Notes under the pieces: generated by a model
The model's input: the letters and a program-made list of their open reading frames with translations, nothing else
Databases searched by the model: none
Told to the model about the DNA's origin: nothing
Position numbers and translations under genes: made by a program
Origin: Chrysomallon squamiferum
Lineage: Eukaryota > Mollusca > Gastropoda > Neomphalida > Peltospiridae
DNA: 17,500 nt
NCBI GenBank assembly: GCA_012295275.1
Contig: CM022669.1
Coordinates: 18,311,091 to 18,328,590 of the forward strand
Direction of reading: 5' to 3'
Part shown: positions 1 to 9,680 of the stretch, in pieces
How the letters are laid out: each line of letters starts with the position of its first letter
How positions within the stretch are numbered: the stretch's first letter is position 1

Positions 1-83
1 CATTTATTTATTTATTTATTTATTTATATATTTATTTATTCGTTCGTTCGTTCGTTAGTTTGTTTGATTTATTTATTTATTTA
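1..83. repeat. (TTTA)n / (CGTT)n microsatellite, left part of composite repeat copy 1
   Basis: Tetranucleotide TTTA units run from the window edge to about 40, followed by four CGTT units (41-56) and a second short TTTA run (66-83). It is continuous with the anchor and CT array that follow, and the same order recurs at 1150-1240. The left limit is cut by the window. Confidence 0.9.
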
Positions 84-102
84 TTCTGATCTCTAGTCTT
101 CC

Positions 103-105
<3 letters not shown>
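84..105. repeat. Fixed anchor of composite repeat, copy 1
   Basis: A non-repetitive 22-bp segment beginning TTCTGATCTCTAGTCTT lies between a TTTA array and a CT array. It matches 1241-1262 at 21 of 22 positions. Because it is flanked by the same two microsatellite types in the same order in both places, it looks like part of one dispersed composite repeat and not a chance match. Confidence 0.75.
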
Positions 106-185
<80 letters not shown>

Positions 186-246
186 CCCTCCCTCTCTCTC
201 TCTTTCCCTCCCTCCCTCTCTCTGTCTCTCGATCTCTCTCTCCCTG
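106..246. repeat. (CT)39 with pyrimidine-rich CCCT tail
   Basis: An uninterrupted CT array covers 106-183 and is followed by a pyrimidine-rich tail (184-246) of CCCT and CTCT units with few purines. The tail resembles the one after the larger CT array near 1571-1606. The minus strand is almost pure GA. The Arg-Glu and Ser-Leu open frames here are repeat translation. Confidence 0.93.
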
Positions 247-278
247 TGTATGTGTAAATATTATACCCTTCATAATAT

Positions 279-373
279 CACACAGACACACACACACACA
301 CACACATTCAGAATCTCCACGCTTTTCCCCAAAATTGCCACAGTTTCATCACATACCGCACACAAACATATTA

Positions 374-444
<71 letters not shown>
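279..444. repeat. Two (CA)n arrays and a (TA)n array
   Basis: CA dinucleotides occupy 279-306 (one G interruption) and 380-417. They are separated by about 73 bp of unique sequence, and the second is followed by TA dinucleotides at about 421-444. These are alternating purine-pyrimidine tracts with no coding signal. Confidence 0.93.
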
Positions 445-445
<1 letters not shown>

Positions 446-732
446 AAAATTAATTCAACATTACTCTGTGTGTAGAGTTTAATACAGAACAGGCCTCGGT
501 GCTGGGGCATGTCAAATGCAACACGCAGATAAGAACTTCGTGGCGGATTCGGTTCAGCCTACTACAACTACTAGTATGTAGCCCCGTTATCTACGTTTAC
601 ACATGGCGCTGGCGGGTCAAGCTGACTCGATTTCGCGAAAGATACTTTGCATGTACTTGGAGATAATTCTACAAGCTTGATCTTAATTCTTGACCCTTTC
701 CCTTCTTCAGCGTTCAAGAGGGTAGGGTAGTG

Positions 733-735
<3 letters not shown>
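445..735. other. Unique non-coding sequence
   Basis: This stretch is non-repetitive and less AT-rich than its surroundings. It contains motifs such as GGCGGATTCGGTTCAG and GGCGCTGGCGGGTC. I see no open frame of useful length, no tRNA cloverleaf and no recognisable transposon end. It could be intron, intergenic DNA or a decayed repeat. Confidence 0.5.
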
Positions 736-771
<36 letters not shown>

Positions 772-779
772 CTTTTTTT
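736..779. repeat. Poly-T tract (T36 plus T7)
   Basis: Thirty-six consecutive T (736-771), one C, then seven T. A tract this long can be the 3' tail of a minus-strand retroposon. I found no clear target-site duplication or element body, so it is called only as a homopolymer. Confidence 0.92.
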
Positions 780-1146
780 AAAAATCATATGGTAATAAAG
801 ATTGCGAGAGAATGCGGTGGTTGTATTGTTAGTAGTAAATAAAGAATATCTGTCAGTGTCAAAGGAATGTAATGCTATGTAAGAGGGTGAATAAATTTTG
901 TTATATAATTTTGTTATGTAATGCAATAAACGTTTGTGTTTGTGGGTAAATATGAATGTTTTATTTTTATGCGAGTGTGTGTGTGTGTAAGATGATTCCA
1001 AAGTGCAGGCATGGGCGTTGTTTTTAAGAAAACAAAAACACACAAAAAATAAACAAGAAATTAAGAAAAAGAAAAAATCAAGGAAAGAAATAAATAAAGA
1101 AAAAATCAATTTCGCTATATTCTCTTTGAAATTTCTCTCTTTCTCT
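780..1146. other. AT-rich non-coding sequence with short (GT)n
   Basis: AT-rich DNA with a short GT array at about 975-988 and an A-rich stretch at 1027-1110. A minus-strand open frame crosses it but is made mostly of Phe/Lys-rich and Thr-His low-complexity peptide, so I do not call a gene. Confidence 0.5.
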
Positions 1147-1149
1147 CTT

Positions 1150-1169
1150 CGTTCGTTTGTTTGTTTGAT

Positions 1170-1240
<71 letters not shown>

Positions 1241-1262
1241 TTCTGATCTCTAGTCTTTCACC
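1150..1262. repeat. Composite repeat copy 2: (CGTT)/(GTTT)n, (TTTA)18 and anchor
   Basis: CGTT and GTTT units lead into about eighteen TTTA units (1168-1240), then the 22-bp anchor (1241-1262) shared with 84-105. Module order is the same as at the left edge of the window, which suggests either dispersal of one compound unit or a tandem duplication of this region. Confidence 0.8.
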
Positions 1263-1606
<344 letters not shown>

Positions 1607-1995
1607 ACACGTCCGTCCTTCTCTATGTACGCGTGTGTGTCTGTCTATCTTTGTATCTATCTCCACTTTCGTGTTCTGTCTGTATCTCACGCAAATAGTT
1701 TACTTGTAGATATTGTTTTCTCTAATTTGTTTAACGAGGATTTATGAAGAAACCTACAATCGCCTTGCGTGTCTGAGATTAAATAACTGAAATTAACATA
1801 ATTTATGAAGCTGAAATTATATCTTTTTTTTTTCTTGGTCTGTCGGTGCTCTCTATCTTTCATGATGTCAGTTTACGTAATGGCGGATTTGGTTACCTAC
1901 GTACTGACGTCAACTGGTAACCATGATAAAAAGATATTTCTGGCCCAAGTGAAGAGAAGAAGAAAAAAGGGGAGAGGGACGGGAAAGAGACATAC

Positions 1996-2000
<5 letters not shown>
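1607..2000. other. Unique non-coding sequence with a CRE palindrome
   Basis: Mostly unique AT-rich sequence. It holds one perfect TGACGTCA (1905-1912) preceded by GGTTACCTACGTAC, and an A/G-rich lead into the next GA array. No credible coding region; the open frame here runs into Arg-Glu repeat. Confidence 0.5.

Positions 2001-2082
<82 letters not shown>
2001..2082. repeat. (GA)41 microsatellite
   Basis: Uninterrupted GA dinucleotides preceded by short CAGA units. It has purines on the plus strand, opposite in orientation to the CT arrays upstream. Confidence 0.96.
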
Positions 2083-2086
<4 letters not shown>

Positions 2087-3210
2087 CCAACACTTACACA
2101 TCACAAAACGTTAATATAAAAGCTTATTGAAATGTTGTTAAGAAATGATTTTAAAAACTCAGTTGTCACAAAGCCGGACCAATAAAAAAAAAAAAAACTC
2201 TAAACTTTATTTCCATTTTAAAACGTGTTGTGAAAACTATAAATATCTTCTAAACTCTGTCCTATGCAAAGATGCGATTTACACAAGATTCATCAATTTA
2301 TGTTTACACATTCAAGTAAGTGGCCGTATTATCAAACACCTTTCTTCTTCTTTTAAAAAAAAAAATTAGATTATTTAACAATATATTAACGTTATAATCT
2401 TTTACCACTTGAAAACGTATTTTAATAATTATACGTCAGAAATACGTACTTATTTTATTTATTTTATTTTAGTAAGTAAACAAACTGTGACGTCAGCATT
2501 AAAATAAATCTTTATGTTACAGACATTATGGACATAAACTGACTGCCAACGAGGTGAATCTTTTTTATCAGTGTTATTTAATCTCTTCATGGGGACACAA
2601 AAATGTTGTCAGTAGATAATCAGGTATCAGAGTATGCACGAGGAATGCGGTAAGACTTGACGCAGTTAATGGTTAAACCACTGGCGTGAGAAGTAACAGC
2701 TCCATGGGTCGATTCTGCAGAACGGAGGACTGAAACTGTTATGTTACGTTCCATTGCACAATTTTAATAATTATTTATGTTTTATTGTTGGTACTGTAAC
2801 GTGAACTGTGGATAAGTGTATAATTAGTAGTAATAATTAATAGTAATAATTAAAATAAACAAATAAGTTTACAAATTTGTAACTGAAAACGTTTTTCAAC
2901 GCCGACGTCATTACCGATTATGACATCATAATGCTTCCGTGTTTTCCTGCATACAAGTAAATAGATTGTTAACTGCATAAATAAATAAATAAATAAATTG
3001 ATTAGATTTTGAAATATGGACGGGTTTCTGCTCAGTAAGTCATATATAAAAAGTAATTTACTATCAATCGATTAGAAGTAGATGGAAGTTCCAATAATTT
3101 TTTCTCTGAAAGTCTTGTTTTTTTTCTTCTGAAAAATATTAATCAATAAATTTTAAATAAAGTTTATTCATTGATGTTTTTCAGTAGAAGAAGAAGAAGA
3201 AAAAAACATA
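2083..3210. other. AT-rich unique non-coding sequence
   Basis: About 1.1 kb of mainly unique AT-rich DNA with short A tracts, ATTT and AATA runs and one perfect TGACGTCA (2488-2495). A less AT-rich patch lies at about 2615-2750. I examined a 74-residue plus-strand frame (2145-2369) and reject it: it has poly-Lys runs and no recognisable domain. One segment (3052-3083) resembles 5822-5852. Confidence 0.5.
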
Positions 3211-3243
<33 letters not shown>

Positions 3244-3245
3244 AT
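3187..3245. repeat. (AAG)n and (TG)n microsatellites
   Basis: AAG units at about 3187-3200, then TG dinucleotides at 3211-3235 grading into TGTA/TATA units. Confidence 0.9.
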
Positions 3246-3367
3246 ATGTATGTACGTAATTTTTTCTTTCTTCACATTTTAAATTACTAACAGTTACAAC
3301 ACTGTGACATTTTATTATTGTGTTACTTATTATTCCCCACCCCCACGTACATATTCCCACGATCTTG

Positions 3368-3470
3368 GATACTTTGACAATGAACCTGGGTCATTAGTAA
3401 TTGCAGCTAATTTCTCTAATGACACGAATTTGTGCGTAATTAATTAATAAATGACAAAAGTTATTACACA
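3368..3470. promoter_or_regulatory. Candidate regulatory block rich in homeodomain-core sites
   Basis: Within about 100 bp there are several TAAT/ATTA cores: TCATTAG (3391), GTAATTG (3398), CTAATTT (3408), CTAATGAC (3417) and GTAATTAATTAAT (3437). TGAACC-T-GGGTCA (3381-3393) also fits an everted repeat of nuclear-receptor half-sites with 1-bp spacing. The sequence is complex and not a simple repeat. A developmental enhancer is one reading, but AT-rich DNA produces TAAT cores by chance, so confidence is low. Confidence 0.25.
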
Positions 3471-3743
3471 GACTAAATACACTCTGACTTTAGAACGGTC
3501 TGTGAACGTGGTGTGTGTAATACATACGTCGAAACGTTATTTAAGTGTGAAGGTTATAACTGACTTTAATGAGATCTTTCATCGCGGTTATTAAAACACA
3601 ATGGGGTTTTACAGATCGTAAATATGTGTGTGGTGAAATACTGTTGTTGAAAAGAATGTTTTTCTTAGATAGGAAGAAAAAAAAAAAAAAGAGATTGTGT
3701 GTGTCTTTGTGTTTGCTAGATAGATAAATGGTTAGTGCGTGTG

Positions 3744-3748
<5 letters not shown>
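3471..3748. other. AT-rich non-coding sequence
   Basis: Unique AT-rich DNA with an A14 tract near 3677-3690 and GT-rich patches. The minus-strand frame crossing it is mainly the Ser-Leu translation of the adjoining GA array and is not called. Confidence 0.5.

Positions 3749-3836
<88 letters not shown>
3749..3836. repeat. (GA)44 microsatellite
   Basis: Forty-four perfect GA units with no interruption, preceded by GTGTATAT. Confidence 0.96.
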
Positions 3837-3839
<3 letters not shown>

Positions 3840-4916
3840 GTAAATAAATCATTTTATCATGGTGCATGCAGCAATATCTTATTTAAGTCATATTAGACGC
3901 CCCAGGAATATCTAAGCATATCTCTTACATTAATATGACAATGCAGTTTAAGCCGTAAGGGTTTTAGTTGTTATTGAAATGCGAATCCTAACAAACACAC
4001 TGCACAGTAATGCCAAAAATATAGACACAGAATGCCTCAAAATCCTATCTCAAATCGTACCCATTGTTTGAAAACTTAACACTGCCTGACCTTGCCCCTT
4101 TCTTAATCCTTAACCTGAGCAGACGATAAAAGGATTTGTGCACGAGCTCTGCAGACGCCTACACGAGGTTTCTGCTCCGAGTACTGCAGGGTACTTGAGC
4201 AAACATTTCTGCCAATAGTGTGTGCAGACGACACTTATGCAAGCTCTTGGAGCGCATATCAAATACAAGTATGCACTTTTTTTTTCTAATCTGATTTTTT
4301 TCTTCTTTTTTTTTCTGTTGATCTTAATCCTATGAAAGATAGCGTCATGGGTCGTGTCTCGAATGCAATGAGAACCCTTAAGAATATTATTTATTACCAT
4401 TATGTAATCACTCGGTGAAAGCCCCCAGTGTTCTCGTAATATCTCGTTCGTCTGTTGACGGTTTACGCCGAAAGAAAAGCTAACAGAGAAATATTCGTAT
4501 ACAACTACGAAACTATGGCTCTTTTTGTCCTCTCTGGGAAACCACTTTACCAGATGTTGACAAGTTCTGAACAGTGAAAATAGTAAGCTTTTTGTGTTTA
4601 CCCAGGAGATGAATTCCAGCTACACATATGTCGCAATTTTCTTTTTTAATCTTTTTTTTTTTATTTATTTTTTTATTTTTATTTTTATCAGTGGTTCTGT
4701 TGGTGTACGTAGTAAGGCTTCGGCGAGTTAAAACTAAAAGAACATTGTTGTTTGAAGAGTTGATGGCAAATCCGCTTTAACGAGATTTTTTGAGTGAGTG
4801 AATCAATATTTGTTTAACGCATTTTTTTATATTAACCGTTGCTGGGTACCGATCATGCTTTCTCGTGTGACATTAGATAGGAAACACGCTCCCACATTTC
4901 TATGAAATCTTCTTTT
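3837..4916. other. Unique non-coding sequence, one more complex patch
   Basis: Mostly unique DNA. The part at about 4100-4280 is less AT-rich, with repeated CTGCAGACG-like and GTACT words. A minus-strand frame of 96 residues (4110-4400) crosses it. That frame holds a poly-Lys run and Cys-rich segments that match no family I know, and it has no splice or start context I can support. T-rich tracts occur at 4648-4690. Confidence 0.5.
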
Positions 4917-4940
4917 TATATATATATATATATATATATA
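4917..4940. repeat. (TA)12 microsatellite
   Basis: Perfect TA dinucleotides within AT-rich DNA. Confidence 0.9.
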
Positions 4941-5099
4941 AAACTGCTTTAAGCCATAACGTTTAACTCTTGTGTAAAGAAGAAAACACACAAACAGTCT
5001 TTGATTATAGAACTTTTAGGGAACGGATCTGATTGAAAGATAACCAGTTACTTTCGTTTCAGGGGACTGATTATGATAATAAAAATAAATTAAGATAAA

Positions 5100-5240
5100 A
5101 CAACAGCAACAACAACAAATAAAAAAAAAAAAAAAAAAATCCCACCAAACAACCCTACACCCCCGAAAAAAGTAAAATAAAATAAGACAATCAACAATAG
5201 CAGCAGCAGCAGCAGCAGCAACAACAACAAAACAACAAAT
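5100..5240. repeat. (CAA)n, poly-A, (CAG)6-7 cluster
   Basis: CAA units (5100-5118), a near-pure A tract (5117-5139), then about 6.7 CAG units (5201-5220) passing directly into CAA and ACAA units (5219-5240). The CAG run is short and not inside a supported reading frame, so it is not called as a polyglutamine codon tract. Confidence 0.85.
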
Positions 5241-5427
5241 AAACAACCTCTCTCCCTATACTATATATGTACGTATGTGTACATCATAACAGTGAAAACA
5301 TGAACACGAAACGCACGTGTCGAATCTTACATCTTCACAAATACAAAATATTCGCTTCTGTTTAAACAATGAACAGCCACAGTTTGGCGTGTCTGCGATT
5401 ATAGTACAACGTAACAGTACAAGAAAA

Positions 5428-5552
5428 GTGACGTCATCGAACAGTAACGTCACTGATATAACAAACACAACAATGGAAGTGACGTCATCGAACAATAACG
5501 TAAGGTGAATAACACTACAACAGAAGTGACGTCACCGAACAATAACGTCACT
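5428..5552. repeat. Tandem array of three CRE-containing units
   Basis: Three imperfect direct repeats of about 47-51 bp each carry a perfect TGACGTCA, at 5429-5436, 5480-5487 and 5527-5534. Each is followed by TCGAACARTAACGT or close variants. In units 1 and 3 the arms AGTGACGT and ACGTCACT form a perfect inverted repeat around a 12-bp middle; unit 2 has lost the right arm. TGACGTCA is the consensus site of CREB/ATF bZIP proteins. Whether it acts here is inference. Confidence 0.7.
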
Positions 5553-5553
5553 G

Positions 5554-6061
5554 AATTTTTTATTCATTCTTTGCGAGCTTTATTCAATTCTTTGTAAACA
5601 TTACTGCTGATACCACAACAACATTAGCAACAACAGCTGCAACAACAACATCAAAATCTACAACAACGCGTATAGGGATGATAATAATTATGTTTAAATA
5701 ATGAAAGGTAAGTTTTTAATGACAGTGATAATGATGATAATAAATATAACAACGACAACAACAACGACAAAAGGAACAACCGTATTAAAAATTTGTTAAT
5801 AATTTAAGTATGGTGAAAGTTAGTAAATACTATAAACAGATTAGAAGTAGATATATAAAAGATAATAAAGTACTTACCAAGGTAAAGTAACACTGGTGTT
5901 GCTAAATCGGTGGAACGCTGTTTTAAATCCGACACAATTATAGTTTCACAAAAAAAAAAACAGAAATAGACGCGCAACTTTAAGTTGATGCAGATTGGAT
6001 TTTATTAATGACATTAACACATGTGCGGCTGTTTTCCGTGATAAACTTTTTTCCTTTTCTC
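5554..6061. other. AT-rich sequence with scattered (CAA)n and (ATG)n triplets
   Basis: Short CAA/ACG triplet patches (5615-5665, 5748-5780), a short ATGATAATA patch (5722-5740) and unique AT-rich DNA. The segment 5822-5852 resembles 3052-3083. No coding signal. Confidence 0.5.
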
Positions 6062-6130
6062 TTTTTTTTTTTTTTTTATTTATTTAATTTAATTTAATTT
6101 AATTTTTTTTTTTTATTTTTTTATTTTTAT
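6062..6130. repeat. Poly-T and (TTTAA)n low-complexity tract
   Basis: A T16 run (6062-6077), four TTTAA units (about 6082-6103), then T-rich sequence leading into a minisatellite. Confidence 0.85.
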
Positions 6131-6262
6131 TTGATTTTATATTTATTTTATTTGATTTTATATTTATTTTATTTGATTTGATTTTATATTTATTTTATTT
6201 GATTTTATATTTATTTTATTTGATTTTATATTTATTTTATTTGATTTGATTTGATTTGATTT
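6131..6262. repeat. T-rich 21-bp minisatellite with (TTGAT)n end
   Basis: Five tandem units of TTGATTTTATATTTATTTTA plus one T start at 6131, 6152, 6173, 6199 and 6220. The unit at 6173 carries one extra TTGAT and is 26 bp long. Four TTGAT pentamers close the array at 6241-6260, so it appears to be expanding at two scales. The units are nearly identical, which suggests recent homogenisation. Confidence 0.88.
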
Positions 6263-6398
6263 TTTTATTTGTCTTACTGGAGGAGTGTTAATGATAGGCC
6301 GTACTAAACAACGCGGCGATATAATTATTTAGAGAATACTAACGATTATATTAAATACATTCGGAATTAGATGTATAGAGGCATATAGATAGACAGAT

Positions 6399-6401
<3 letters not shown>

Positions 6402-6445
<44 letters not shown>

Positions 6446-6473
6446 CAATGTAAAGATAAACAGCGACAGAAAC

Positions 6474-6562
<89 letters not shown>

Positions 6563-6650
6563 CAATGTAAAGATAAACAGCGACAGAAACAGACAGAAAG
6601 AGAGAGAGAGAGAGAGAGCACTGTAGAGATAGAGGTACAGAGATAGCTAG
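6402..6650. repeat. (GA)n cluster with exact 40-bp interspersed duplicate
   Basis: Three GA arrays (6402-6442, 6479-6559, 6599-6618) are separated by a 40-bp spacer that occurs twice without change, at 6441-6480 and 6558-6597, a 117-bp offset. The spacer starts AGGAACAATGTAAAGATAAA. A looser relative may follow at about 6617-6650. Ser-Leu frames on the minus strand repeat the duplication and are not genes. Confidence 0.9.
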
Positions 6651-6682
6651 TGAAAGGAAAGATACAAGAATTTCCTCTTTCA

Positions 6683-6709
<27 letters not shown>
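6683..6709. repeat. Poly-T tract (T27)
   Basis: Twenty-seven consecutive T. Two further T runs follow at 6805-6821 and 6830-6841. Confidence 0.9.
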
Positions 6710-6713
<4 letters not shown>

Positions 6714-6841
6714 AAATTTATCATATTAAAACGTAAATAACTAATTTACAAACAACCTGTTCATCATTGGTAAGAAATTCTTCATCAGACAGAACATCTT
6801 GTCGTTTTTTTTTTTTTTTTTCTCTTCCGTTTTTTTTTTTT

Positions 6842-7141
6842 CTTCCTTTTATTGGCAACGCACCACCGCACGGCGCATGAGCTTACTGAAAAAGCCATCA
6901 TCCGGCTCATTTTCGCTTCCGCTGGTCTCACACCATAGTAATCTTTTACCATCACAACTCTGACGTAATTTTCCTTCGATTACTTTAGCACAACGCTATT
7001 CATTACAGCCACAGTCTGTGACGTAATCACAAAGTTTGGATGTCTGGTAAATGCATTTTGGCAGAGAAGTTTTCTTGCAGCTGGCAAATTCGCTTAGAAC
7101 AGATGGCCGCCCAATATCTCGTTTGCACTTTTTTCTTCTTC
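6842..7141. other. Unique non-coding sequence with TGACGTAA sites
   Basis: A more complex stretch with a GCAACGCACC/CGCACGGCGC patch near 6856-6878 and two TGACGTAA sites (6961, 7019), the second inside the near-palindrome GTGACGTAATCAC. A short plus-strand frame starts at 7040 but runs directly into poly-Phe from the T tract. I do not call it. Confidence 0.5.
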
Positions 7142-7244
7142 TTTTTTTTTTTTTTTTTTTTTTTTTTGGCCCCGAGAATTGCACAATCTATACTGCAATG
7201 TTTTGAGAATGTCAGTCTGAAAAAAAAAAAAAAAAAAAAAAAAA
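7142..7244. repeat. Poly-T / 52-bp spacer / poly-A foldback
   Basis: T26 (7142-7167) and A25 (7220-7244) flank a 52-bp unique spacer. The two homopolymers are complementary in inverted order, so a transcript or single strand could form a 25-bp A:U or A:T stem with a 52-nt loop. Two retroposon tails in opposite orientation would also give this pattern. Confidence 0.85.
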
Positions 7245-7449
7245 GAGTAGAAAGGCTGCCAACTTCCGTGGGAATACATTTTTTTTAAAAACTCGTCATG
7301 CTTTTAAAACATGTACGTTTTTTCCATACTTTGTTGCATTTATCAATGATCCAGTGTGAGAGAACGAAACGAGAACGGGGGAGAGGACAGAAAGAAGAAG
7401 GCATAGATATAGCGAAGACAAGGAGAGAGAGGGGGAGTGTGTGACAGAC

Positions 7450-8302
<853 letters not shown>

Positions 8303-8537
8303 AAATACTTACAGAGAAGCATTTCCTTTTTCTGTAAGAAAATATTAACATAAAAACTAAAGTAGAAAAGTTTACAAATAAATAAATAGACTGACAGATA
8401 CACACATATATCTACAGACATACATAGATAGGTGGGTAAGAATTATAATGATAACAGAAAGTGGAGAAACAAAATTACTCTCACAATAACGCTTACTTCG
8501 TGTGACAGATACAGACCGAAGTTTGTATCAGACACCA
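8303..8537. other. AT-rich non-coding sequence
   Basis: Unique AT-rich sequence with AATA and ACAGATAC patches leading into the minisatellite. Nothing coding seen. Confidence 0.5.
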
Positions 8538-8940
8538 CGTTGAAACCTACAAAACTTAGATCTGAACCAACGATATTACGTTAAACATACAAAGTCTAGA
8601 TGTAAACCAACGACATTGCGTTAAAACTTAACATAGTCTATAACCAACGATATTACGTTAAAACAGTCAAAGTCAAAGTCTAGATCTAAACCAACGATTA
8701 CGTTAAAACTTAACATAGTTAGATCTAAAACAGTTAAAACAGTCAAAGTCTAGATCTAATCCAACGACATTACGTTTTAAACATACAAAGTCTAGATCTA
8801 AACCAACGACATTACGTTATAAACTTACGAACTCTAGATCTAAACCAACGACATTATTTTTAGAACATACAAAGTCTAGATCTGAACCAACCACATCACG
8901 TTATAAAACTTACAAAGTCTAGATCTCAATCAACGACATT
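8538..8940. repeat. Minisatellite of roughly 40-bp units (about 9-10 copies)
   Basis: Consecutive units follow the pattern ACGTTAAAAC.TACAAAGTC, TAGATCTAAACCAACGACATT. Unit starts (ACGTT or variants) are near 8538, 8578, 8618, 8655, 8700, 8772, 8814, 8854 and 8898. Units are about 37-45 bp, and one compound copy at 8700-8771 shows an internal duplication. Most carry TCTAGATCTA, whose TAGATCTA core is an 8-bp palindrome. The array stops exactly at an A23 tract. Confidence 0.88.
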
Positions 8941-8963
8941 AAAAAAAAAAAAAAAAAAAAAAA
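8941..8963. repeat. Poly-A tract (A23) ending the minisatellite
   Basis: Twenty-three A directly abut the last minisatellite unit. This arrangement is compatible with a retroposon 3' end, but no element body or target-site duplication is visible. Confidence 0.9.
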
Positions 8964-8984
8964 TTATCTTAGTTTTTCGCACTT

Positions 8985-9420
8985 CATCACCATTGTCCCT
9001 CTCCCTTAATACCCACTGACGCTGAAAGGCGGGACCGCGTTAGAAATAACCACGCGAGTAACAGAAGAAATCCCTCACATTACAGGATAATGCTGCGAAA
9101 TCTTAATCCGCTATTATCCTGTTCCGGCTAATTAAGAAAAAAAACTAACGTCTTAATCCTCTTGCCAGTGGCGTGGGTTGCTTGTTGCAGAAATTAAAAA
9201 CTTGTAAAAGGGGACCAATCTCCCGTGTCAGAGTAAAATCAGAATCCATTAGCGGACACATTAAAGCTGAAATGTTCATCTTCGCGTCCCAGAGACGAGC
9301 GTAAGCTGTAATTATGGCTGTACAAACAGACAGCGGAATCAAGTTATGTTTAGCCAGAGTTAGGAGACTTTTTAATTTTGTTGTAAGTAAACTGACTGAT
9401 AGAAGACGCGACAGACGCAT
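8985..9420. promoter_or_regulatory. Complex non-coding block, candidate conserved element
   Basis: This is the most complex repeat-free block in the middle of the window. It has a perfect 10-bp inverted repeat (ACAGGATAAT at 9082-9091, ATTATCCTGT at 9113-9122), two TCTTAATCC sites exactly 50 bp apart (9101 and 9151) and CTAATTAAG (9128). TAATCC is the known K50 homeodomain core (Otx/Pitx/Gsc type) and GATAA the GATA-factor core. A 91-residue minus-strand frame (9145-9420) is open across most of it but matches no family I know. An exon of an unknown gene remains possible. Confidence 0.3.
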
Positions 9421-9526
9421 TGTTATAAATGTGGCAGAGAAAACACGTTAACGTTTAGAAAAATGAAAAATTCACTTAGCGAGCAAGAATAGATAGTTGA
9501 GAGCAGATACAGCCAGTCGGATGAAC

Positions 9527-9547
9527 AAAAAAAAAAAAAAAAAAAAA
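9527..9547. repeat. Poly-A tract (A21)
   Basis: Twenty-one A preceded by ATGAAC and followed by TGGACATAGCG. No element body recognised. Confidence 0.88.
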
Positions 9548-9605
9548 TGGACATAGCGAATGAGAAACTTTTTAAAAAAGACGAATGAAGATATATATAT
9601 ATTAT

Positions 9606-9609
<4 letters not shown>

Positions 9610-9678
<69 letters not shown>
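9610..9678. repeat. (CA)34 microsatellite
   Basis: A perfect CA/AC array of about 69 bp. A 14-bp palindrome, ACATGCATGCATGT (9685-9698), follows immediately. Both are alternating purine-pyrimidine sequences. Confidence 0.96.

Positions 9679-9680
<2 letters not shown>

Noticed and set aside
2695-2720. B-box-like GGGTCGATTCTGC as a tRNA signal
   Set aside because: There is no A box at the correct distance and no cloverleaf pairing.
4110-4400. A 96-residue minus-strand frame with several Cys
   Set aside because: It has an internal poly-Lys run, no known domain and no promoter or splice context. I could not separate it from chance.
5199-5221. CAG run as a polyglutamine codon tract
   Set aside because: It is only about seven units and is not inside a supported frame. 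Adjacent CAA and A tracts show a simple-repeat origin.
8538-8940. Minisatellite as a CRISPR-type array
   Set aside because: Units are contiguous variants of one sequence with no constant repeats separated by unique spacers, and the context is eukaryotic.
9145-9420. A 91-residue minus-strand frame
   Set aside because: It is the least repetitive open frame and was considered as an exon, but I recognise no motif. The region is listed as a candidate non-coding block, with coding kept as an alternative.
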